A DNA stretch of 51,321 bases from Lachnospiraceae bacterium (GCA_021199655.1 JAJQHQ010000090.1:33067-84387); one strand, 5' to 3'; counted from the first letter of the stretch, positions 26,051 through 35,284 are shown. Translations and numbers: made by a program. Notes: a model not told the origin generated them from the letters alone.

Positions 26051-27859
26051 ATGTTGAAAAAAATGACTCAGGGTCTTACAGCCATGCCGAAACAGGTGTC
26101 CGGATGGCTTCGGAAAAAGGTGCAGGGCTTCAGTTTCAGTAAAAAGCTGATTCTGATCTATCTGGCTGTTATTCTGGTTTCCGTTATAGGCAGTTCCCTG
26201 CTCTCCTATGTTTTTTCCGCGGGAAGCATGCGGGAAAAAACCTGTGACTACCTGAAAAATCTGGCTTCTGTGACGATGTCCAAGGTGGAATTATCTGTTG
26301 AGAATGTAGAGAACACCGCATTTTACATTTCAGGAAATGAACAGATGCAGAGTCTGCTTTACCAGAATTTTGATGAAGACGATCGTATTTCCAGGTATCA
26401 ACAGTATGATGATGTCTGCGATCTGCTCTCTTATTATGTCTTTCTTTCTCAGGAAATCGCTTCCATATACATTAACGCGACAGACGGACAGAATTACAGC
26501 TACACAAAATTTAACCGGGTTCCGCCGGATGAAGAACTGTGGAATGAGGAACGGGAATGGATTTGTACGGATGGACACATTTATCTGCGCAGGGAAATGT
26601 ATCGTTTCGAGGATCAGACTCTGCTGGGGACGATGCTGATCGATGTGCAGCCGACGGTATTCTATGATATTGTCAAAGACATTTCCTATGATGCGGGCAG
26701 CATCGTGTATATCACAGATCAGGAAGGCAGCATCGTATCCGGCCAGAACACTGAGATGACGGGACAGGCGTTTTCCGATGTGCTTCCGGTGAGAGATGCC
26801 GATGAGATGTTTGAAACAGTTATCATGGACGGGAGCAGATATGTTTTCTACACCGGCTGTGAGATCGCAAATGGCTGGCGACTGGTACTGGCGGTTCCGG
26901 AATCGTACTTTCTGTCGGATATTCAGAAGCTGCAGATTCATATGGCCATCCTGCTGACAGTGACCTGCCTGCTGGCTATCGGGCTGGTTGTGGCTGCGGG
27001 AAAAGGGATTACACGGCCGATCACCAGTCTCTCCGACGCCATGAAACGCTTTGGACAGGGAGATTTCGAAGTGAGCTGCGAAGCAGAGGGAGAGGATGAG
27101 ATTGCCGTTCTGGCGAACAGTTTTAACCAGATGGTGAATGATATCCGCACCCTGATTGATGAGGCATATGAGCAGGAAATGATGCAGCAGGAGATTGAAA
27201 TGAAATCTCTCCAGATGCAGATCAATCCGCATTTTCTGTACAATACTCTGGATACGATTAACTGGATCGCGCGAATGAACGGGGTGGATCAGATTGGAGA
27301 TCTGACATATTCTCTCGGCAATCTGATGCGCTACTCCCTGTCCAAAAAGGATTTTGTGACGATCGATGAGGAGCTGAAGAACCTCAGGGATTATGTGGAA
27401 ATACAGAATGTACGCTACGGCGACCGCATGACGGTTTCTTATGAGGCGGATCCGGAGCTGCTGGATACTTATGTGCCCAAGCTTCTGCTGCAGCCGATCC
27501 TGGAGAACGCGATCATCCATGGGGTGGAGGACAAAATCGAGCCTGCGTTGATACAGATCCGTATTTATCATGAGGAGGATGACCTGTATATGGTAGTCGA
27601 GGACGATGGCGTCGGTATGCCACAGGAGGCGATCGAAGGGCTTCTGGATCTGCATCCGGCAAATTCCATGAAGAAAACCATTCGGCGAGGACACACATCG
27701 ATCGGCGTCAACAATGTCAACCGTCGGATCCAGAAGGTCTTTGGGCCGTCCTGCGGCCTGCAGATCCAGAGCCAGCTTGGCTCCGGGACAAAGGTGACGC
27801 TGCGGATGCGGATCTTGCGGCAGCCGCCGGATATGCGTCTGGAATATTACAGCGGATGA
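26051..27859 (+). CDS. YesM-type sensor histidine kinase 2
   Basis: 602 residues. A membrane segment near residues 32-58 and another near 297-317 flank an extracellular sensor. HAMP is followed by the canonical phospho-acceptor box QINPHFLYNTLDTINW, PILENAIIHGVE, VEDDGVGMPQE and SIGVNNVNRRI. It forms a system with regulator 3 (51 bp apart), probably sensing the substrate of the importer that follows. The long open frame antisense to it (26330-27913, minus) is a shadow. Confidence 0.92.
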   Translation: MLKKMTQGLTAMPKQVSGWLRKKVQGFSFSKKLILIYLAVILVSVIGSSLLSYVFSAGSMREKTCDYLKNLASVTMSKVELSVENVENTAFYISGNEQMQSLLYQNFDEDDRISRYQQYDDVCDLLSYYVFLSQEIASIYINATDGQNYSYTKFNRVPPDEELWNEEREWICTDGHIYLRREMYRFEDQTLLGTMLIDVQPTVFYDIVKDISYDAGSIVYITDQEGSIVSGQNTEMTGQAFSDVLPVRDADEMFETVIMDGSRYVFYTGCEIANGWRLVLAVPESYFLSDIQKLQIHMAILLTVTCLLAIGLVVAAGKGITRPITSLSDAMKRFGQGDFEVSCEAEGEDEIAVLANSFNQMVNDIRTLIDEAYEQEMMQQEIEMKSLQMQINPHFLYNTLDTINWIARMNGVDQIGDLTYSLGNLMRYSLSKKDFVTIDEELKNLRDYVEIQNVRYGDRMTVSYEADPELLDTYVPKLLLQPILENAIIHGVEDKIEPALIQIRIYHEEDDLYMVVEDDGVGMPQEAIEGLLDLHPANSMKKTIRRGHTSIGVNNVNRRIQKVFGPSCGLQIQSQLGSGTKVTLRMRILRQPPDMRLEYYSG

Positions 27860-27880
27860 TGCCAACAAATGATGCCAACA
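27856..27880 (+). repeat. 13-bp spaced direct repeat at the kinase 2 stop
   Basis: ATGATGCCAACA occurs at 27856-27867 and 27869-27880, followed by a third partial ATGAT. It lies about 100 bp before the -10 candidate of the third importer, so it could be a regulator site as well as a chance duplication. Confidence 0.45.
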
Positions 27881-27971
27881 GATGATTCCGTGCTTCTTAC
27901 TGCCGGGCAGCATCTTAAAAATTTCAACATTCCTCTTAAGAATCTGTGTACACGGGACTTTGGATTTTTCC

Positions 27972-27977
27972 TATAAT
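27972..27977 (+). promoter_or_regulatory. Candidate -10 box for the third binding protein
   Basis: TATAAT 58 bp before the start codon at 28036, without a good -35, as expected for activator-dependent transcription. Confidence 0.4.
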
Positions 27978-28035
27978 CAGACCATACAAAACAACCGAAC
28001 GGGCGGCGAAGCCCGGGCAAAAGAAGGAGGTTCTT

Positions 28036-29322
28036 ATGAAAAGAAAGGCATTAGCAATTGCACTGACGGCAGCCATGGCGATGGGACTTGTGTCATCGGT
28101 TCCGGTGATGGCGGAAGAGGAGCAGGTGACGATCAAAGTATTTTCCAATCTTCCGGACCGGACGAGCGGTCAGGGACTGATCGAGCAGACACTGTTCGAT
28201 ATGTATATGGAAGAAAATCCGAATGTCACGATTGAGGTCGAGGCGCTGGATGATGAGAGCTATAAGACCAAGTTCAAGGCGTACGCTTCGGGAAGCAGCA
28301 TGCCGGATCTGGTAAATGTGTGGGGCCAGCCGGCGTTTATCAGTGAAGTGATAGACGCCGGACTGCTGGCGGAGCTGAACGAGGAGGATTACGCGGATTA
28401 TAACTTCCTGGATGGTTCGCTGAACGGATTTTCACAGGACGGGAAGCTGTATGGCCTGGCAAGAAATACGGATGTCATGGGTTTCTATTACAACAAGGCG
28501 ATCTTTGAGGAGTGCGGTGTGGAAGTACCGACGACCTGGGATGAGCTGCTTGCCGCGGTGCAGACGATTACGGATGCGGGATACATCGCCATCTCTATGG
28601 ACGGCTCTGACAAGTATCCGATCGCGATCCTGATCGAGGATATCTATCAGAAAATTGCGGGAAGCGCGGATACCTACAGCAATGCGGCGGCAGCAGTGGA
28701 ATCCGGCAGCTATGATGAAAGCTGGACACAGGCGGCACAGATGGTTGTGGATCTGGTTGAAGCGGGCGGCTTCCAGACCGGATTTGAAACTACGGATTAC
28801 GGCACAGCCCTGAACCTGTTTACAAATGGTCAGGCAGCCATGTATTACATGGGCAGCTGGGAAATGTCCATGGCGACCAATGAAGACATTGATGAAGAGA
28901 CAAGAAACAACATCAGCGTATTTACCATGCCGCTGGCAGACGGCGGGACCGGTACGGCGACAGAGATCTGTGCGTGGAACGGCGGCGGATATTCCGTAAC
29001 GGCGAACTCGGAAGTGAAGGATGAAGCGATCGCCCTGCTGAACTACATGTTTGAGCCGGATCACTGGTCAAAGCTTGCGTGGGAGAACGGTGTATGCATG
29101 TCTGCACAGAACTTCAGCGACTATCTGACCGGGGAAGAGACTTCTCTGCAGCTTGAATGGATCGACATCGTGAGCGGATCGACCAGCGTTTCCGGTACTC
29201 CGATCAATGATCTGGGAACAAGTGAGTTCAAGACAGTGTGCGAAGATTCCTGTGTAGAACTGGCGATCGGCAGCCTTTCGGTAGACGAATTCTACAGTGC
29301 GCTCGCGGCATTCGCACAGTAA
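28036..29322 (+). CDS. ABC sugar importer, extracellular solute-binding protein 3
   Basis: 428 residues from the ATG at 28036 (GAAGGAGGTTCTT upstream). The signal peptide MKRKALAIALTAAMAMGLVS ends at a likely signal peptidase I site after VMA; there is no Cys, hence no lipobox. The mature protein is a family-1 sugar-binding protein (VTIKVFSNLPDRTSGQG; LAEFxLY-type motif absent). It heads the importer that follows and is controlled together with regulator 3 and kinase 2 by position. A terminator lies between it and the permeases. Confidence 0.9.
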   Translation: MKRKALAIALTAAMAMGLVSSVPVMAEEEQVTIKVFSNLPDRTSGQGLIEQTLFDMYMEENPNVTIEVEALDDESYKTKFKAYASGSSMPDLVNVWGQPAFISEVIDAGLLAELNEEDYADYNFLDGSLNGFSQDGKLYGLARNTDVMGFYYNKAIFEECGVEVPTTWDELLAAVQTITDAGYIAISMDGSDKYPIAILIEDIYQKIAGSADTYSNAAAAVESGSYDESWTQAAQMVVDLVEAGGFQTGFETTDYGTALNLFTNGQAAMYYMGSWEMSMATNEDIDEETRNNISVFTMPLADGGTGTATEICAWNGGGYSVTANSEVKDEAIALLNYMFEPDHWSKLAWENGVCMSAQNFSDYLTGEETSLQLEWIDIVSGSTSVSGTPINDLGTSEFKTVCEDSCVELAIGSLSVDEFYSALAAFAQ

Positions 29323-29625
29323 GCTGCTTCTCAAAAAAATACGGAAAGAACCGGCTGCAGAATCCGGGAAAAATGCGCGATCGGCAGGTCACCATGCGAT
29401 CGGGCAGGAGAAATCGGATAGGGGGAGTTACCTGTGTGAATAAAAAACAGGGGGGAGAGGCGCTCCCTCCTGATTTTTTTTCAAAATGTCAGCAGCGTTA
29501 CGGAACCATATGCCGCCGACTGTCAGAAATCGAATGCCGGTATGCATGTGGACACGGTGGCGGCAGTAATATCACGGAGTTTGGGTCGTAACATCGTTTT
29601 TATATTCCAATGGAAGGAGGAGAAC
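29323..29625. other. 303-bp region between binding protein 3 and its permeases
   Basis: It holds a near-direct repeat (GCGATCGGCAGG at 29377-29388 and GCGATCGGGCAGG at 29396-29408), a 16-bp segment shared with the terminator at 24982, and an internal terminator at 29448-29482. No gene was supported. Confidence 0.55.
29448..29482 (+). terminator. Internal terminator in the third importer operon
   Basis: Arms CAGGGGGGAG and CTCCCTCCTG pair over 10 bp with one G-U, loop AGGCG, then ATTTTTTTTC. Partial read-through would lower permease expression relative to the binding protein. Confidence 0.75.
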
Positions 29626-30498
29626 ATGAAGAAACTATACAGCAACAAGCGCGTTATTTTTTCACTTGTAGCGCCGGGCTTATTTATGTTTACCGTAGCC
29701 ATACTTGCGCCGATTCTTCTGAGTATATATTACAGCTTTACAAATTATTCCGGTATCGGGGATTACTGGTTTATCAGTATCGAGAATTATACGACGCTGT
29801 TTCACGATTCGGTATTCTGGAGAGCCTTAAAGAATTCCCTGTTCCTGGCGATCGGATTTATCTGTATTCAGCATCCGCTTGCGGTCTTTGTGGCGGTAAA
29901 GCTGGATAAGCTCCAGGGAAAAGCGGAAGGTATTTTCCGCTGCATTTACTTTATCCCAAATGTCATTTCGGTAGCGGTCATTGCTTATCTGTGGAAGTTT
30001 ATCTACAATCCGAACTTCGGCCTTCTGCAGAAGATCCTGGAATTCTTCGGTTATAAGGGCACCATCAACCCGCTCGGCTCCGGGACAGCGATCTGGGCGG
30101 TGCTTGTCGTTCTGATCTGGCACGGCTTCGGCTGGGGAATGCTGATCTATTATACCGGTGTAAAAAACATTGATCCGATCCTCTATGAGGCTGCGGCGAT
30201 CGACGGAGCGTCCGGGACATCGACTTTTTTCCGAGTCACGCTGCCGCTGATGAAGCCGGTCATTCAGGTGAACGTCACCATGGCGATCATCTCCGCGCTG
30301 AAACAGATGGAGACGGTATATCTGCTTACGGACGGCGGACCCGGCAATGAGACGCAGTTTATGGCGAGCTATCTGTACAAACAGGCATTCAGCTCCTACA
30401 AATACGGCTACGGAAATGCGATCAGCGTTATTTTCATCCTGATCTGTCTGCTGGCGAACCTGATCCTGCAAAAAGTATTTCAGGAAAAAGAAGCATAG
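29626..30498 (+). CDS. ABC sugar importer permease (MalF-like), third importer
   Basis: 290 residues from the ATG at 29626 with AAGGAGGAGAAC upstream; a frame extension to 29542 runs back into the untranslated region. Several membrane segments and the EAA loop PILYEAAAIDGASGTSTFF are visible. The C-terminus ends 12 bp before the next permease start. It belongs with binding protein 3. Confidence 0.93.
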   Translation: MKKLYSNKRVIFSLVAPGLFMFTVAILAPILLSIYYSFTNYSGIGDYWFISIENYTTLFHDSVFWRALKNSLFLAIGFICIQHPLAVFVAVKLDKLQGKAEGIFRCIYFIPNVISVAVIAYLWKFIYNPNFGLLQKILEFFGYKGTINPLGSGTAIWAVLVVLIWHGFGWGMLIYYTGVKNIDPILYEAAAIDGASGTSTFFRVTLPLMKPVIQVNVTMAIISALKQMETVYLLTDGGPGNETQFMASYLYKQAFSSYKYGYGNAISVIFILICLLANLILQKVFQEKEA

Positions 30499-30510
30499 GA
30501 GGTGTATAAA

Positions 30511-31356
30511 GTGAACAGTGTTTTATCGAAACAATCCCGGACCAAAAGAAGGATCTGGATCCTTGTATTCTCGGTGATCGCGTTTGTCCAGCTGTTTCCT
30601 CTGATCTGGCTGGTTGACTTTTCTCTCTGCAAAAGCAATGAGCTGTTTACGAGCGGGATCCTGGTCTGGCCGGAGGAGATTCAGTGGAAGAATTACATAC
30701 TGGCGTTCCGCGATGGCCATTTCCTGCATTACCTCGGGAACAGTCTGCTGATCAATACTCTGGCGGTCGTTCTGGTCGTTCTTATCTCGATCATGGCTTC
30801 GTTTGCCTGTACACGTATGCACTGGAAGCTGAAGAATGTGGTAGCAGTGATCATGGTGATGGGAATGATGATACCGATCCATGCGACGTTGCTGCCCAAC
30901 TACGTGATCTATGACCGGCTGAAGCTGACGGATACGATCTGGGCTCTTTTGATCCCCTATGTCGCGTTTTCCCTGCCGCAGGGCTATTTCCTGACGTCGG
31001 GCTTTATGGCTTCCGTGCCGAAGGAACTGGAGGAGGCGGCTCTGATCGACGGCTGCGGCGTATACCGTGTCGTCTTTACGATCATCATGCCGCTGCTGCG
31101 GCCTTCCATCTCCACCGTGGTGATCATGACCTACCTGAACAACTGGAATGAGTTCATGATGGCGACGACCTATTTAAGCAGCGACAAGTGGAAAACGCTT
31201 CCGTTCTGTATTCTGGAATTTACCGGACAGTACTCGTCCAATTATGCGGTGCAGTTCGCGGTCATGGCTCTCTCAGCGGCTCCCGCGCTGATCGTGTATA
31301 TATTCCTGAACAAATACATCACGAAGGGCGTGGCGCTGGGCGCGGTAAAGGGCTGA
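30511..31356 (+). CDS. ABC sugar importer permease (MalG-like), third importer
   Basis: 281 residues. The GTG at 30511 is preferred because AGGAGG lies 8 bp upstream; a GTG at 30502 overlaps that site. The EAA motif is KELEEAALIDGCGVYRVVF and the end reads KYITKGVALGAVKG. As with the first importer, no ATPase gene is adjacent. A terminator at 31421-31452 separates it from the GH30 gene. Confidence 0.93.
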   Translation: MNSVLSKQSRTKRRIWILVFSVIAFVQLFPLIWLVDFSLCKSNELFTSGILVWPEEIQWKNYILAFRDGHFLHYLGNSLLINTLAVVLVVLISIMASFACTRMHWKLKNVVAVIMVMGMMIPIHATLLPNYVIYDRLKLTDTIWALLIPYVAFSLPQGYFLTSGFMASVPKELEEAALIDGCGVYRVVFTIIMPLLRPSISTVVIMTYLNNWNEFMMATTYLSSDKWKTLPFCILEFTGQYSSNYAVQFAVMALSAAPALIVYIFLNKYITKGVALGAVKG

Positions 31357-31420
31357 TTTTTCTTCCCGCCCGGTCAGATGCCGGAGCGAATAAGCTGCTG
31401 TAAAAAAGAAACCTTACTGA

Positions 31421-31452
31421 AAAAAAGGAACTGCAATTCGGGTTCCTTTTTT
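31421..31452 (+). terminator. Terminator after the third importer
   Basis: Arms AAAAAAGGAAC and GTTCCTTTTTT pair over 11 bp around TGCAATTCGG. Confidence 0.7.
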
Positions 31453-31460
31453 GTATGATA

Positions 31461-31595
31461 GTAACTATTCAGGACAGTACTTCGCACTTGCTGCGAAGTA
31501 CGTAAGAAGAAGTAGATTGTATGGGGAAAAGCCCCATCGCGCAGCGATTTTAAATGGGCTTTTCCCTCGTAACTGTGAAGGTACTGAACAGTTAC
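31461..31595 (+). mobile_element. Family A miniature inverted-repeat element, copy A1
   Basis: 135 bp. Ends GTAACTATTCAG and CTGAACAGTTAC are inverted repeats, with an exact 8-bp duplication GTATGATA at 31453-31460 and 31596-31603. It contains three hairpins: arms GTACTTCGCA/TGCGAAGTAC, GGGAAAAGCCC/GGGCTTTTCCC and GTAACTGT/ACAGTTAC. GTAA ends and 8-bp duplications are features of IS66-family elements, so it may be moved by such a transposase. It has no coding capacity. Confidence 0.85.
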
Positions 31596-31632
31596 GTATG
31601 ATAAAAGAAAACAGGAAAGCGAGGGAAAACGC

Positions 31633-32970
31633 ATGAAAATGAACTGCTATATCACGAACGAGGCAAAAAAAGAATACTGGAAAGAAGTGAGCGTTTCAGA
31701 GCCGGGAGAATCCCGTGATCACATGCATGTAGTGAACCTGTATCCGGAATTTCAGCGGCAGACGATAGAGGGCTTCGGAGGCGCGTTTACTGAGGCAGCT
31801 GCTACCACTTTCGCGAAGCTTCCGGCAGAGGCACAGGAGGAAGTACTGGAGGCATGTTTTGGAAAAAATGGTCTCCGTTACAACATGGGACGCTGCACGA
31901 TTCACAGCTGTGATTTTGGCATGGGAAATTATACCTATGTGCAGGAAGGCGATGAGACGCTTGAGACCTTCAGCATTGAGCATGACAGGAGTCAGATCCT
32001 GCCTCTGATAAAGAGAGCGATGGGGAAAGCATCGGAGGAGATGATCTTTATGGCGGCTCCCTGGTCGCCGCCCGCATACATGAAGACGAATGGAGAGATG
32101 AACTATGGCGGTAAGCTGAAAGAGGAATACCGTGCTCTCTGGGCTGAATATGTGACCCGATTCCTCCAGGCTTACCGTGGCGAAGGCATCAATGTGAAGT
32201 ATATTACGGTTCAGAACGAGCCGGAAGCCGTACAGACCTGGGAATCCTGCATTTATACGGCGAAAGAGGAAGGCATCTTTGTCACGGAATATCTTGCACC
32301 TGCGCTTTTGAAAGCAGACCTGACGGATATCGGCATTTTTATCTGGGATCACAACAAAGAGGCGGCTTTTGAGAGAGCAGACGAAACCTTGTCAGTTCCG
32401 GGCACCAGAGAAGCAGCAGATGGGGTAGCCGTGCACTGGTATACCGGCGACCATTTCGATGCGCTGCGTCTGATCCGCGAAAAATATCCGGATAAAAGGA
32501 TTTTCTTTACGGAAGGCTGCGTAGAGTATTCCCGTTTTGCGGATTCCAACGAAGTGCAGAAAGCCGAGATGTACGCGCATGACATGGCGGGCAACTTATG
32601 GGCCGGAGTGGAGGCTGAGCTGGACTGGAATCTCATACTTGATGAGAACGGCGGGCCGAATCATGTCGGAAATTACTGTGCGGCGCCCATCATGTGCGAT
32701 ACCGTGACAGGCAAGGTGGAAAAGCGCTTAAGCTATTATTACATAGGCCATTTCAGCCGCTATATCCGGCGCGGCGCAAAAGCGATTGCCACAACGTCGT
32801 ATACGGATAAAATTGACGTGGCTGCCTTTATAAACCCGGATGGGGAGCGGGTGGCAGTCCTTTTGAACAAATCGAGCGAAACTCTGGAAATCACCCTGCG
32901 CGAGAGCGGAAGAGGAACCACAGTGGCGCTTCCGGCACATTCCATAGCGACGGTTATTATTTGCGGATAA
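31633..32970 (+). CDS. Intracellular GH30 glycoside hydrolase
   Basis: 445 residues, no signal peptide, so it acts on imported sugars. The acid/base Glu196 is in VQNEPEAV and the nucleophile Glu294 is in FFTEGCVE, both typical of GH30. APWSPPAYMKTNG and the C-terminal beta-sandwich also fit. GH30 members cleave beta-1,6-glucans, beta-glucosides or beta-xylosides; the subfamily cannot be assigned here. It follows the third importer with a mobile element and terminator between, so it may have its own transcription. Confidence 0.88.
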   Translation: MKMNCYITNEAKKEYWKEVSVSEPGESRDHMHVVNLYPEFQRQTIEGFGGAFTEAAATTFAKLPAEAQEEVLEACFGKNGLRYNMGRCTIHSCDFGMGNYTYVQEGDETLETFSIEHDRSQILPLIKRAMGKASEEMIFMAAPWSPPAYMKTNGEMNYGGKLKEEYRALWAEYVTRFLQAYRGEGINVKYITVQNEPEAVQTWESCIYTAKEEGIFVTEYLAPALLKADLTDIGIFIWDHNKEAAFERADETLSVPGTREAADGVAVHWYTGDHFDALRLIREKYPDKRIFFTEGCVEYSRFADSNEVQKAEMYAHDMAGNLWAGVEAELDWNLILDENGGPNHVGNYCAAPIMCDTVTGKVEKRLSYYYIGHFSRYIRRGAKAIATTSYTDKIDVAAFINPDGERVAVLLNKSSETLEITLRESGRGTTVALPAHSIATVIICG

Positions 32971-32979
32971 AGAATTTCT

Positions 32980-33041
32980 GCAATTATTCAGGACAGTACC
33001 TCGCACTCGCTGCGAGGTACTGTATGAAACGTAAATGTTAC
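32980..33041 (+). mobile_element. Family A element, internally deleted copy A3
   Basis: 62 bp beginning GCAATTATTCAG and ending ATGTTAC, with the left hairpin (arms GTACCTCGCA and TGCGAGGTAC, 32996-33020). Flanking octamers GAATTTCT (32972-32979) and GAATTTTT (33042-33049) match at 7 of 8. It sits between GH30 and the ATPase gene, next to the latter's stop codon. Confidence 0.7.
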
Positions 33042-33048
33042 GAATTTT

Positions 33049-34344
33049 TCAGATACAAAAAGCCGCATAGAGAGGAACCGTTTTTTTCCCGTCCTCAAAG
33101 CCGAAGTTTTTTGCAGAGAGCTTTATGGCGTAAGCAGGTTTATAGTTTTCCATATACAGCTTTAAACTTTTTGCTTTGGTGTTGTCAGCTGATTTTACCT
33201 CTATCGGGATGATCTGCCCCTCTCGCTGAATGATAAAATCAATCTCCGCACCGCGCTCAGACATCCAGTAGAAGGTCTTGTAGCCGTTGATGGACAGCTG
33301 CACATTCACATAATTTTCCGCCATACCGCCTTTAAAATCGTTGATATCGTCTACCATATAGAGAATGTCGTTTGCCGCAAGATTCTTTTTCGCGCAAAGC
33401 AGTCCCAAATCTGACACATAGATTTTAAAGGCATCAATATCGCGGAAATTTTCAAGAGGCTTTTTTATTTGTTCAACCTTATACACCTGAGATACGATAC
33501 CGGACAGGCAAAGCCATTCGATGGCATTTTCAAACTCGGAAGCCCTGGCGCCTTTTTTGATCAGCTTGTATTGGAAACGGGTATTTTTTTTGGAAAGCTG
33601 AACAGTGATATTATCATAGGTGAGTCTGGTCTTTTTAATCTCATTGAGGCTGTTGTATTTACTCATATCATTGAGATAGCCTGCAAGGATCGTATCCTGG
33701 GTGTGACGGATAAGAATATAATCCTTTGTCTCTGCAAATTGCATGACACATTCAGGCATACCGCCCACGACCAGATACTGACGATAGAGCTGCATTGCCG
33801 CATCATGCAGGACGGAGGGCAGCGGTGTATCCGTGTCAAAGCAGTGCTTGATCTGCTCCACCAGAGCCGTCTCCCCGCAGGCCAGCATAAATTCCTCCAT
33901 ATCCATAGGACAGAGAGTCATCATATCCACCTTGCCGACAGGGAAAGAAAACGTATGTCTGTTTACGGCGACCCCGAGCAGACTGCCTGCTGCAATAATA
34001 TGATATTCAGGTGCATCTTCGCAAAAATATTTCAGACTTGTCAAAGCTCTTTCACAGAGCTGAACCTCATCAAATACGATCAGCGTTTTATCCCTGACAA
34101 TTGTCTGTCCTGCAATATGGGATAAAATCGGTATCAGGTAATCGGGGCTGATATTTTCCTCAAAGGTTTTATTCAGCCTGGGATTGGTTTCAAAATTGAA
34201 GTATGCCACATTCTCATAGTGTGACCGTCCGAATTCCAGAATGGACCAGGTCTTGCCGACCTGCCTTGCCCCCTGCAGGATTAAAGGCTTGCGATGCTCG
34301 CTGACTTTCCATACTTCTAAAAAATGCGTGATTTTCCTGTACAT
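33049..34344 (-). CDS. AAA_14 / DUF4143-type ATPase 2
   Basis: 431 residues from the ATG at 34344 (GGAGG 7 bp upstream; the frame to 34437 has no such site). Walker A is QGARQVGKTW and Walker B is LIVFDEVQ, with sensor IIAAGSLLG. The C-terminal FYWMSERGAEIDFIIQ followed by IPIEVKSADN is the PD-(D/E)XK pattern. Family role is not established. It is on the minus strand among plus-strand genes, has its own promoter and is bordered by a family A element. Confidence 0.86.
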   Translation of the reverse strand: MYRKITHFLEVWKVSEHRKPLILQGARQVGKTWSILEFGRSHYENVAYFNFETNPRLNKTFEENISPDYLIPILSHIAGQTIVRDKTLIVFDEVQLCERALTSLKYFCEDAPEYHIIAAGSLLGVAVNRHTFSFPVGKVDMMTLCPMDMEEFMLACGETALVEQIKHCFDTDTPLPSVLHDAAMQLYRQYLVVGGMPECVMQFAETKDYILIRHTQDTILAGYLNDMSKYNSLNEIKKTRLTYDNITVQLSKKNTRFQYKLIKKGARASEFENAIEWLCLSGIVSQVYKVEQIKKPLENFRDIDAFKIYVSDLGLLCAKKNLAANDILYMVDDINDFKGGMAENYVNVQLSINGYKTFYWMSERGAEIDFIIQREGQIIPIEVKSADNTKAKSLKLYMENYKPAYAIKLSAKNFGFEDGKKTVPLYAAFCI

Positions 34345-34374
34345 ACGGCCGCCTCCAGTAAATGTATTGACCAG

Positions 34375-34403
34375 AACATAACATGTATTCGCGCAAATTA
34401 CAA
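34375..34403 (-). promoter_or_regulatory. Sigma-A promoter of ATPase 2
   Basis: On the minus strand TTGTAA (34398-34403), 17-bp spacer, TATGTT (34375-34380), about 30 bp before the ATG. Confidence 0.5.
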
Positions 34404-34450
34404 CGAAAATTTTACCGAAATCAACACTAAAACGCACGAAAAGTGTCGGG

Positions 34451-34479
34451 TTGACACATTTTCAGGGATAGCGTATGAT
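34451..34479 (+). promoter_or_regulatory. Promoter of the cbiL operon
   Basis: TTGACA, 17-bp spacer, TATGAT. A palindrome GTGTC/GACAC (34443-34457) overlaps the -35 box and may be an operator. Confidence 0.7.
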
Positions 34480-34588
34480 ATGGAAAGCTGAATTCAAATG
34501 TAATTTTGCCGCGGTTGTGACTGTATAGATTCAGGCTACGGAAAGTACAGTTCAGGGATGCGGACAGAACAGGAAAGGAACGAAAGAC

Positions 34589-35284
34589 ATGGCAGGAAAG
34601 CTGTATGGGGTCGGCGTGGGACCGGGAGATCCCAAAATGATGACCTATCTGGCGGTAGAGACGATTGAAAACTGCCCGGTGCTGGCGGTACCGGCGGATG
34701 GTAAGGAGTCCGCAGTGAGTTATAAGATTGCGGCTGGAATAGTAAAAGAACTGGATGAGAAAGAATGCCTGAATCTGGTGACGCCGATGACAAAGGATAA
34801 GGCAGTATTAAATGCGGCTTATGAGAAAGCGGCGGAGCAGATTATCGAATATCTGGAGCAGGGGAAGGACGTCGCCTATCTGACGCTGGGCGACCCCACC
34901 ATTTACTGTACTTATATTTATGTTCATCGGATTGTGAAGGCTCGCGGCTATCAGGCGGAAATCATCAACGGCGTGCCGTCTTTCTGTGCGGTGAGCGCGA
35001 AGCTTGGCGACAGTCTGGCGGACCGCTCGGAGCAGCTTCATATTATCCCGTCCACCTATGAAATTGAGGACGCGCTGGAGCTTCCGGGGACGAAGGTGCT
35101 GATGAAGGCGGCCTCCAAGATGCCGCTTGTCAAGAAGACTCTGCGCGAAAAGAATCTGAAGGGCATGATGATCGAAAACTGCGGGATGGATTCGGAAAAG
35201 TGCTACATGGACGTGGAAGAGATTCCGGATCAGCCCAGCTATTATTCGGTGATCGTGGTAAGAGAAAACACACAAAATCTATGA
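34589..35284 (+). CDS. cbiL: Cobalt-factor II / precorrin-2 C20-methyltransferase
   Basis: 231 residues. The opening LYGVGVGPGDPKMMTYLAVE and GDPTIYCTYIYV are tetrapyrrole methylase motifs, and NGVPSFCAVSAKLG is typical of CbiL/CobI. It methylates C20 of the corrin precursor with SAM in cobalamin synthesis. No other cobalamin gene is in the window. Its stop overlaps the start of the next gene (ATGA), so it is translated together with an ABC ATPase, which is not a usual cbi neighbour. Confidence 0.88.
   Translation: MAGKLYGVGVGPGDPKMMTYLAVETIENCPVLAVPADGKESAVSYKIAAGIVKELDEKECLNLVTPMTKDKAVLNAAYEKAAEQIIEYLEQGKDVAYLTLGDPTIYCTYIYVHRIVKARGYQAEIINGVPSFCAVSAKLGDSLADRSEQLHIIPSTYEIEDALELPGTKVLMKAASKMPLVKKTLREKNLKGMMIENCGMDSEKCYMDVEEIPDQPSYYSVIVVRENTQNL

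Noticed and set aside
26330-27913. Long open frame antisense to kinase 2
   Set aside because: It has no ribosome site or recognisable domain, and the opposite strand codes a complete histidine kinase with all motifs.
31461-31595. A complete insertion sequence
   Set aside because: 135 bp with no transposase frame; only a non-autonomous element is supported.
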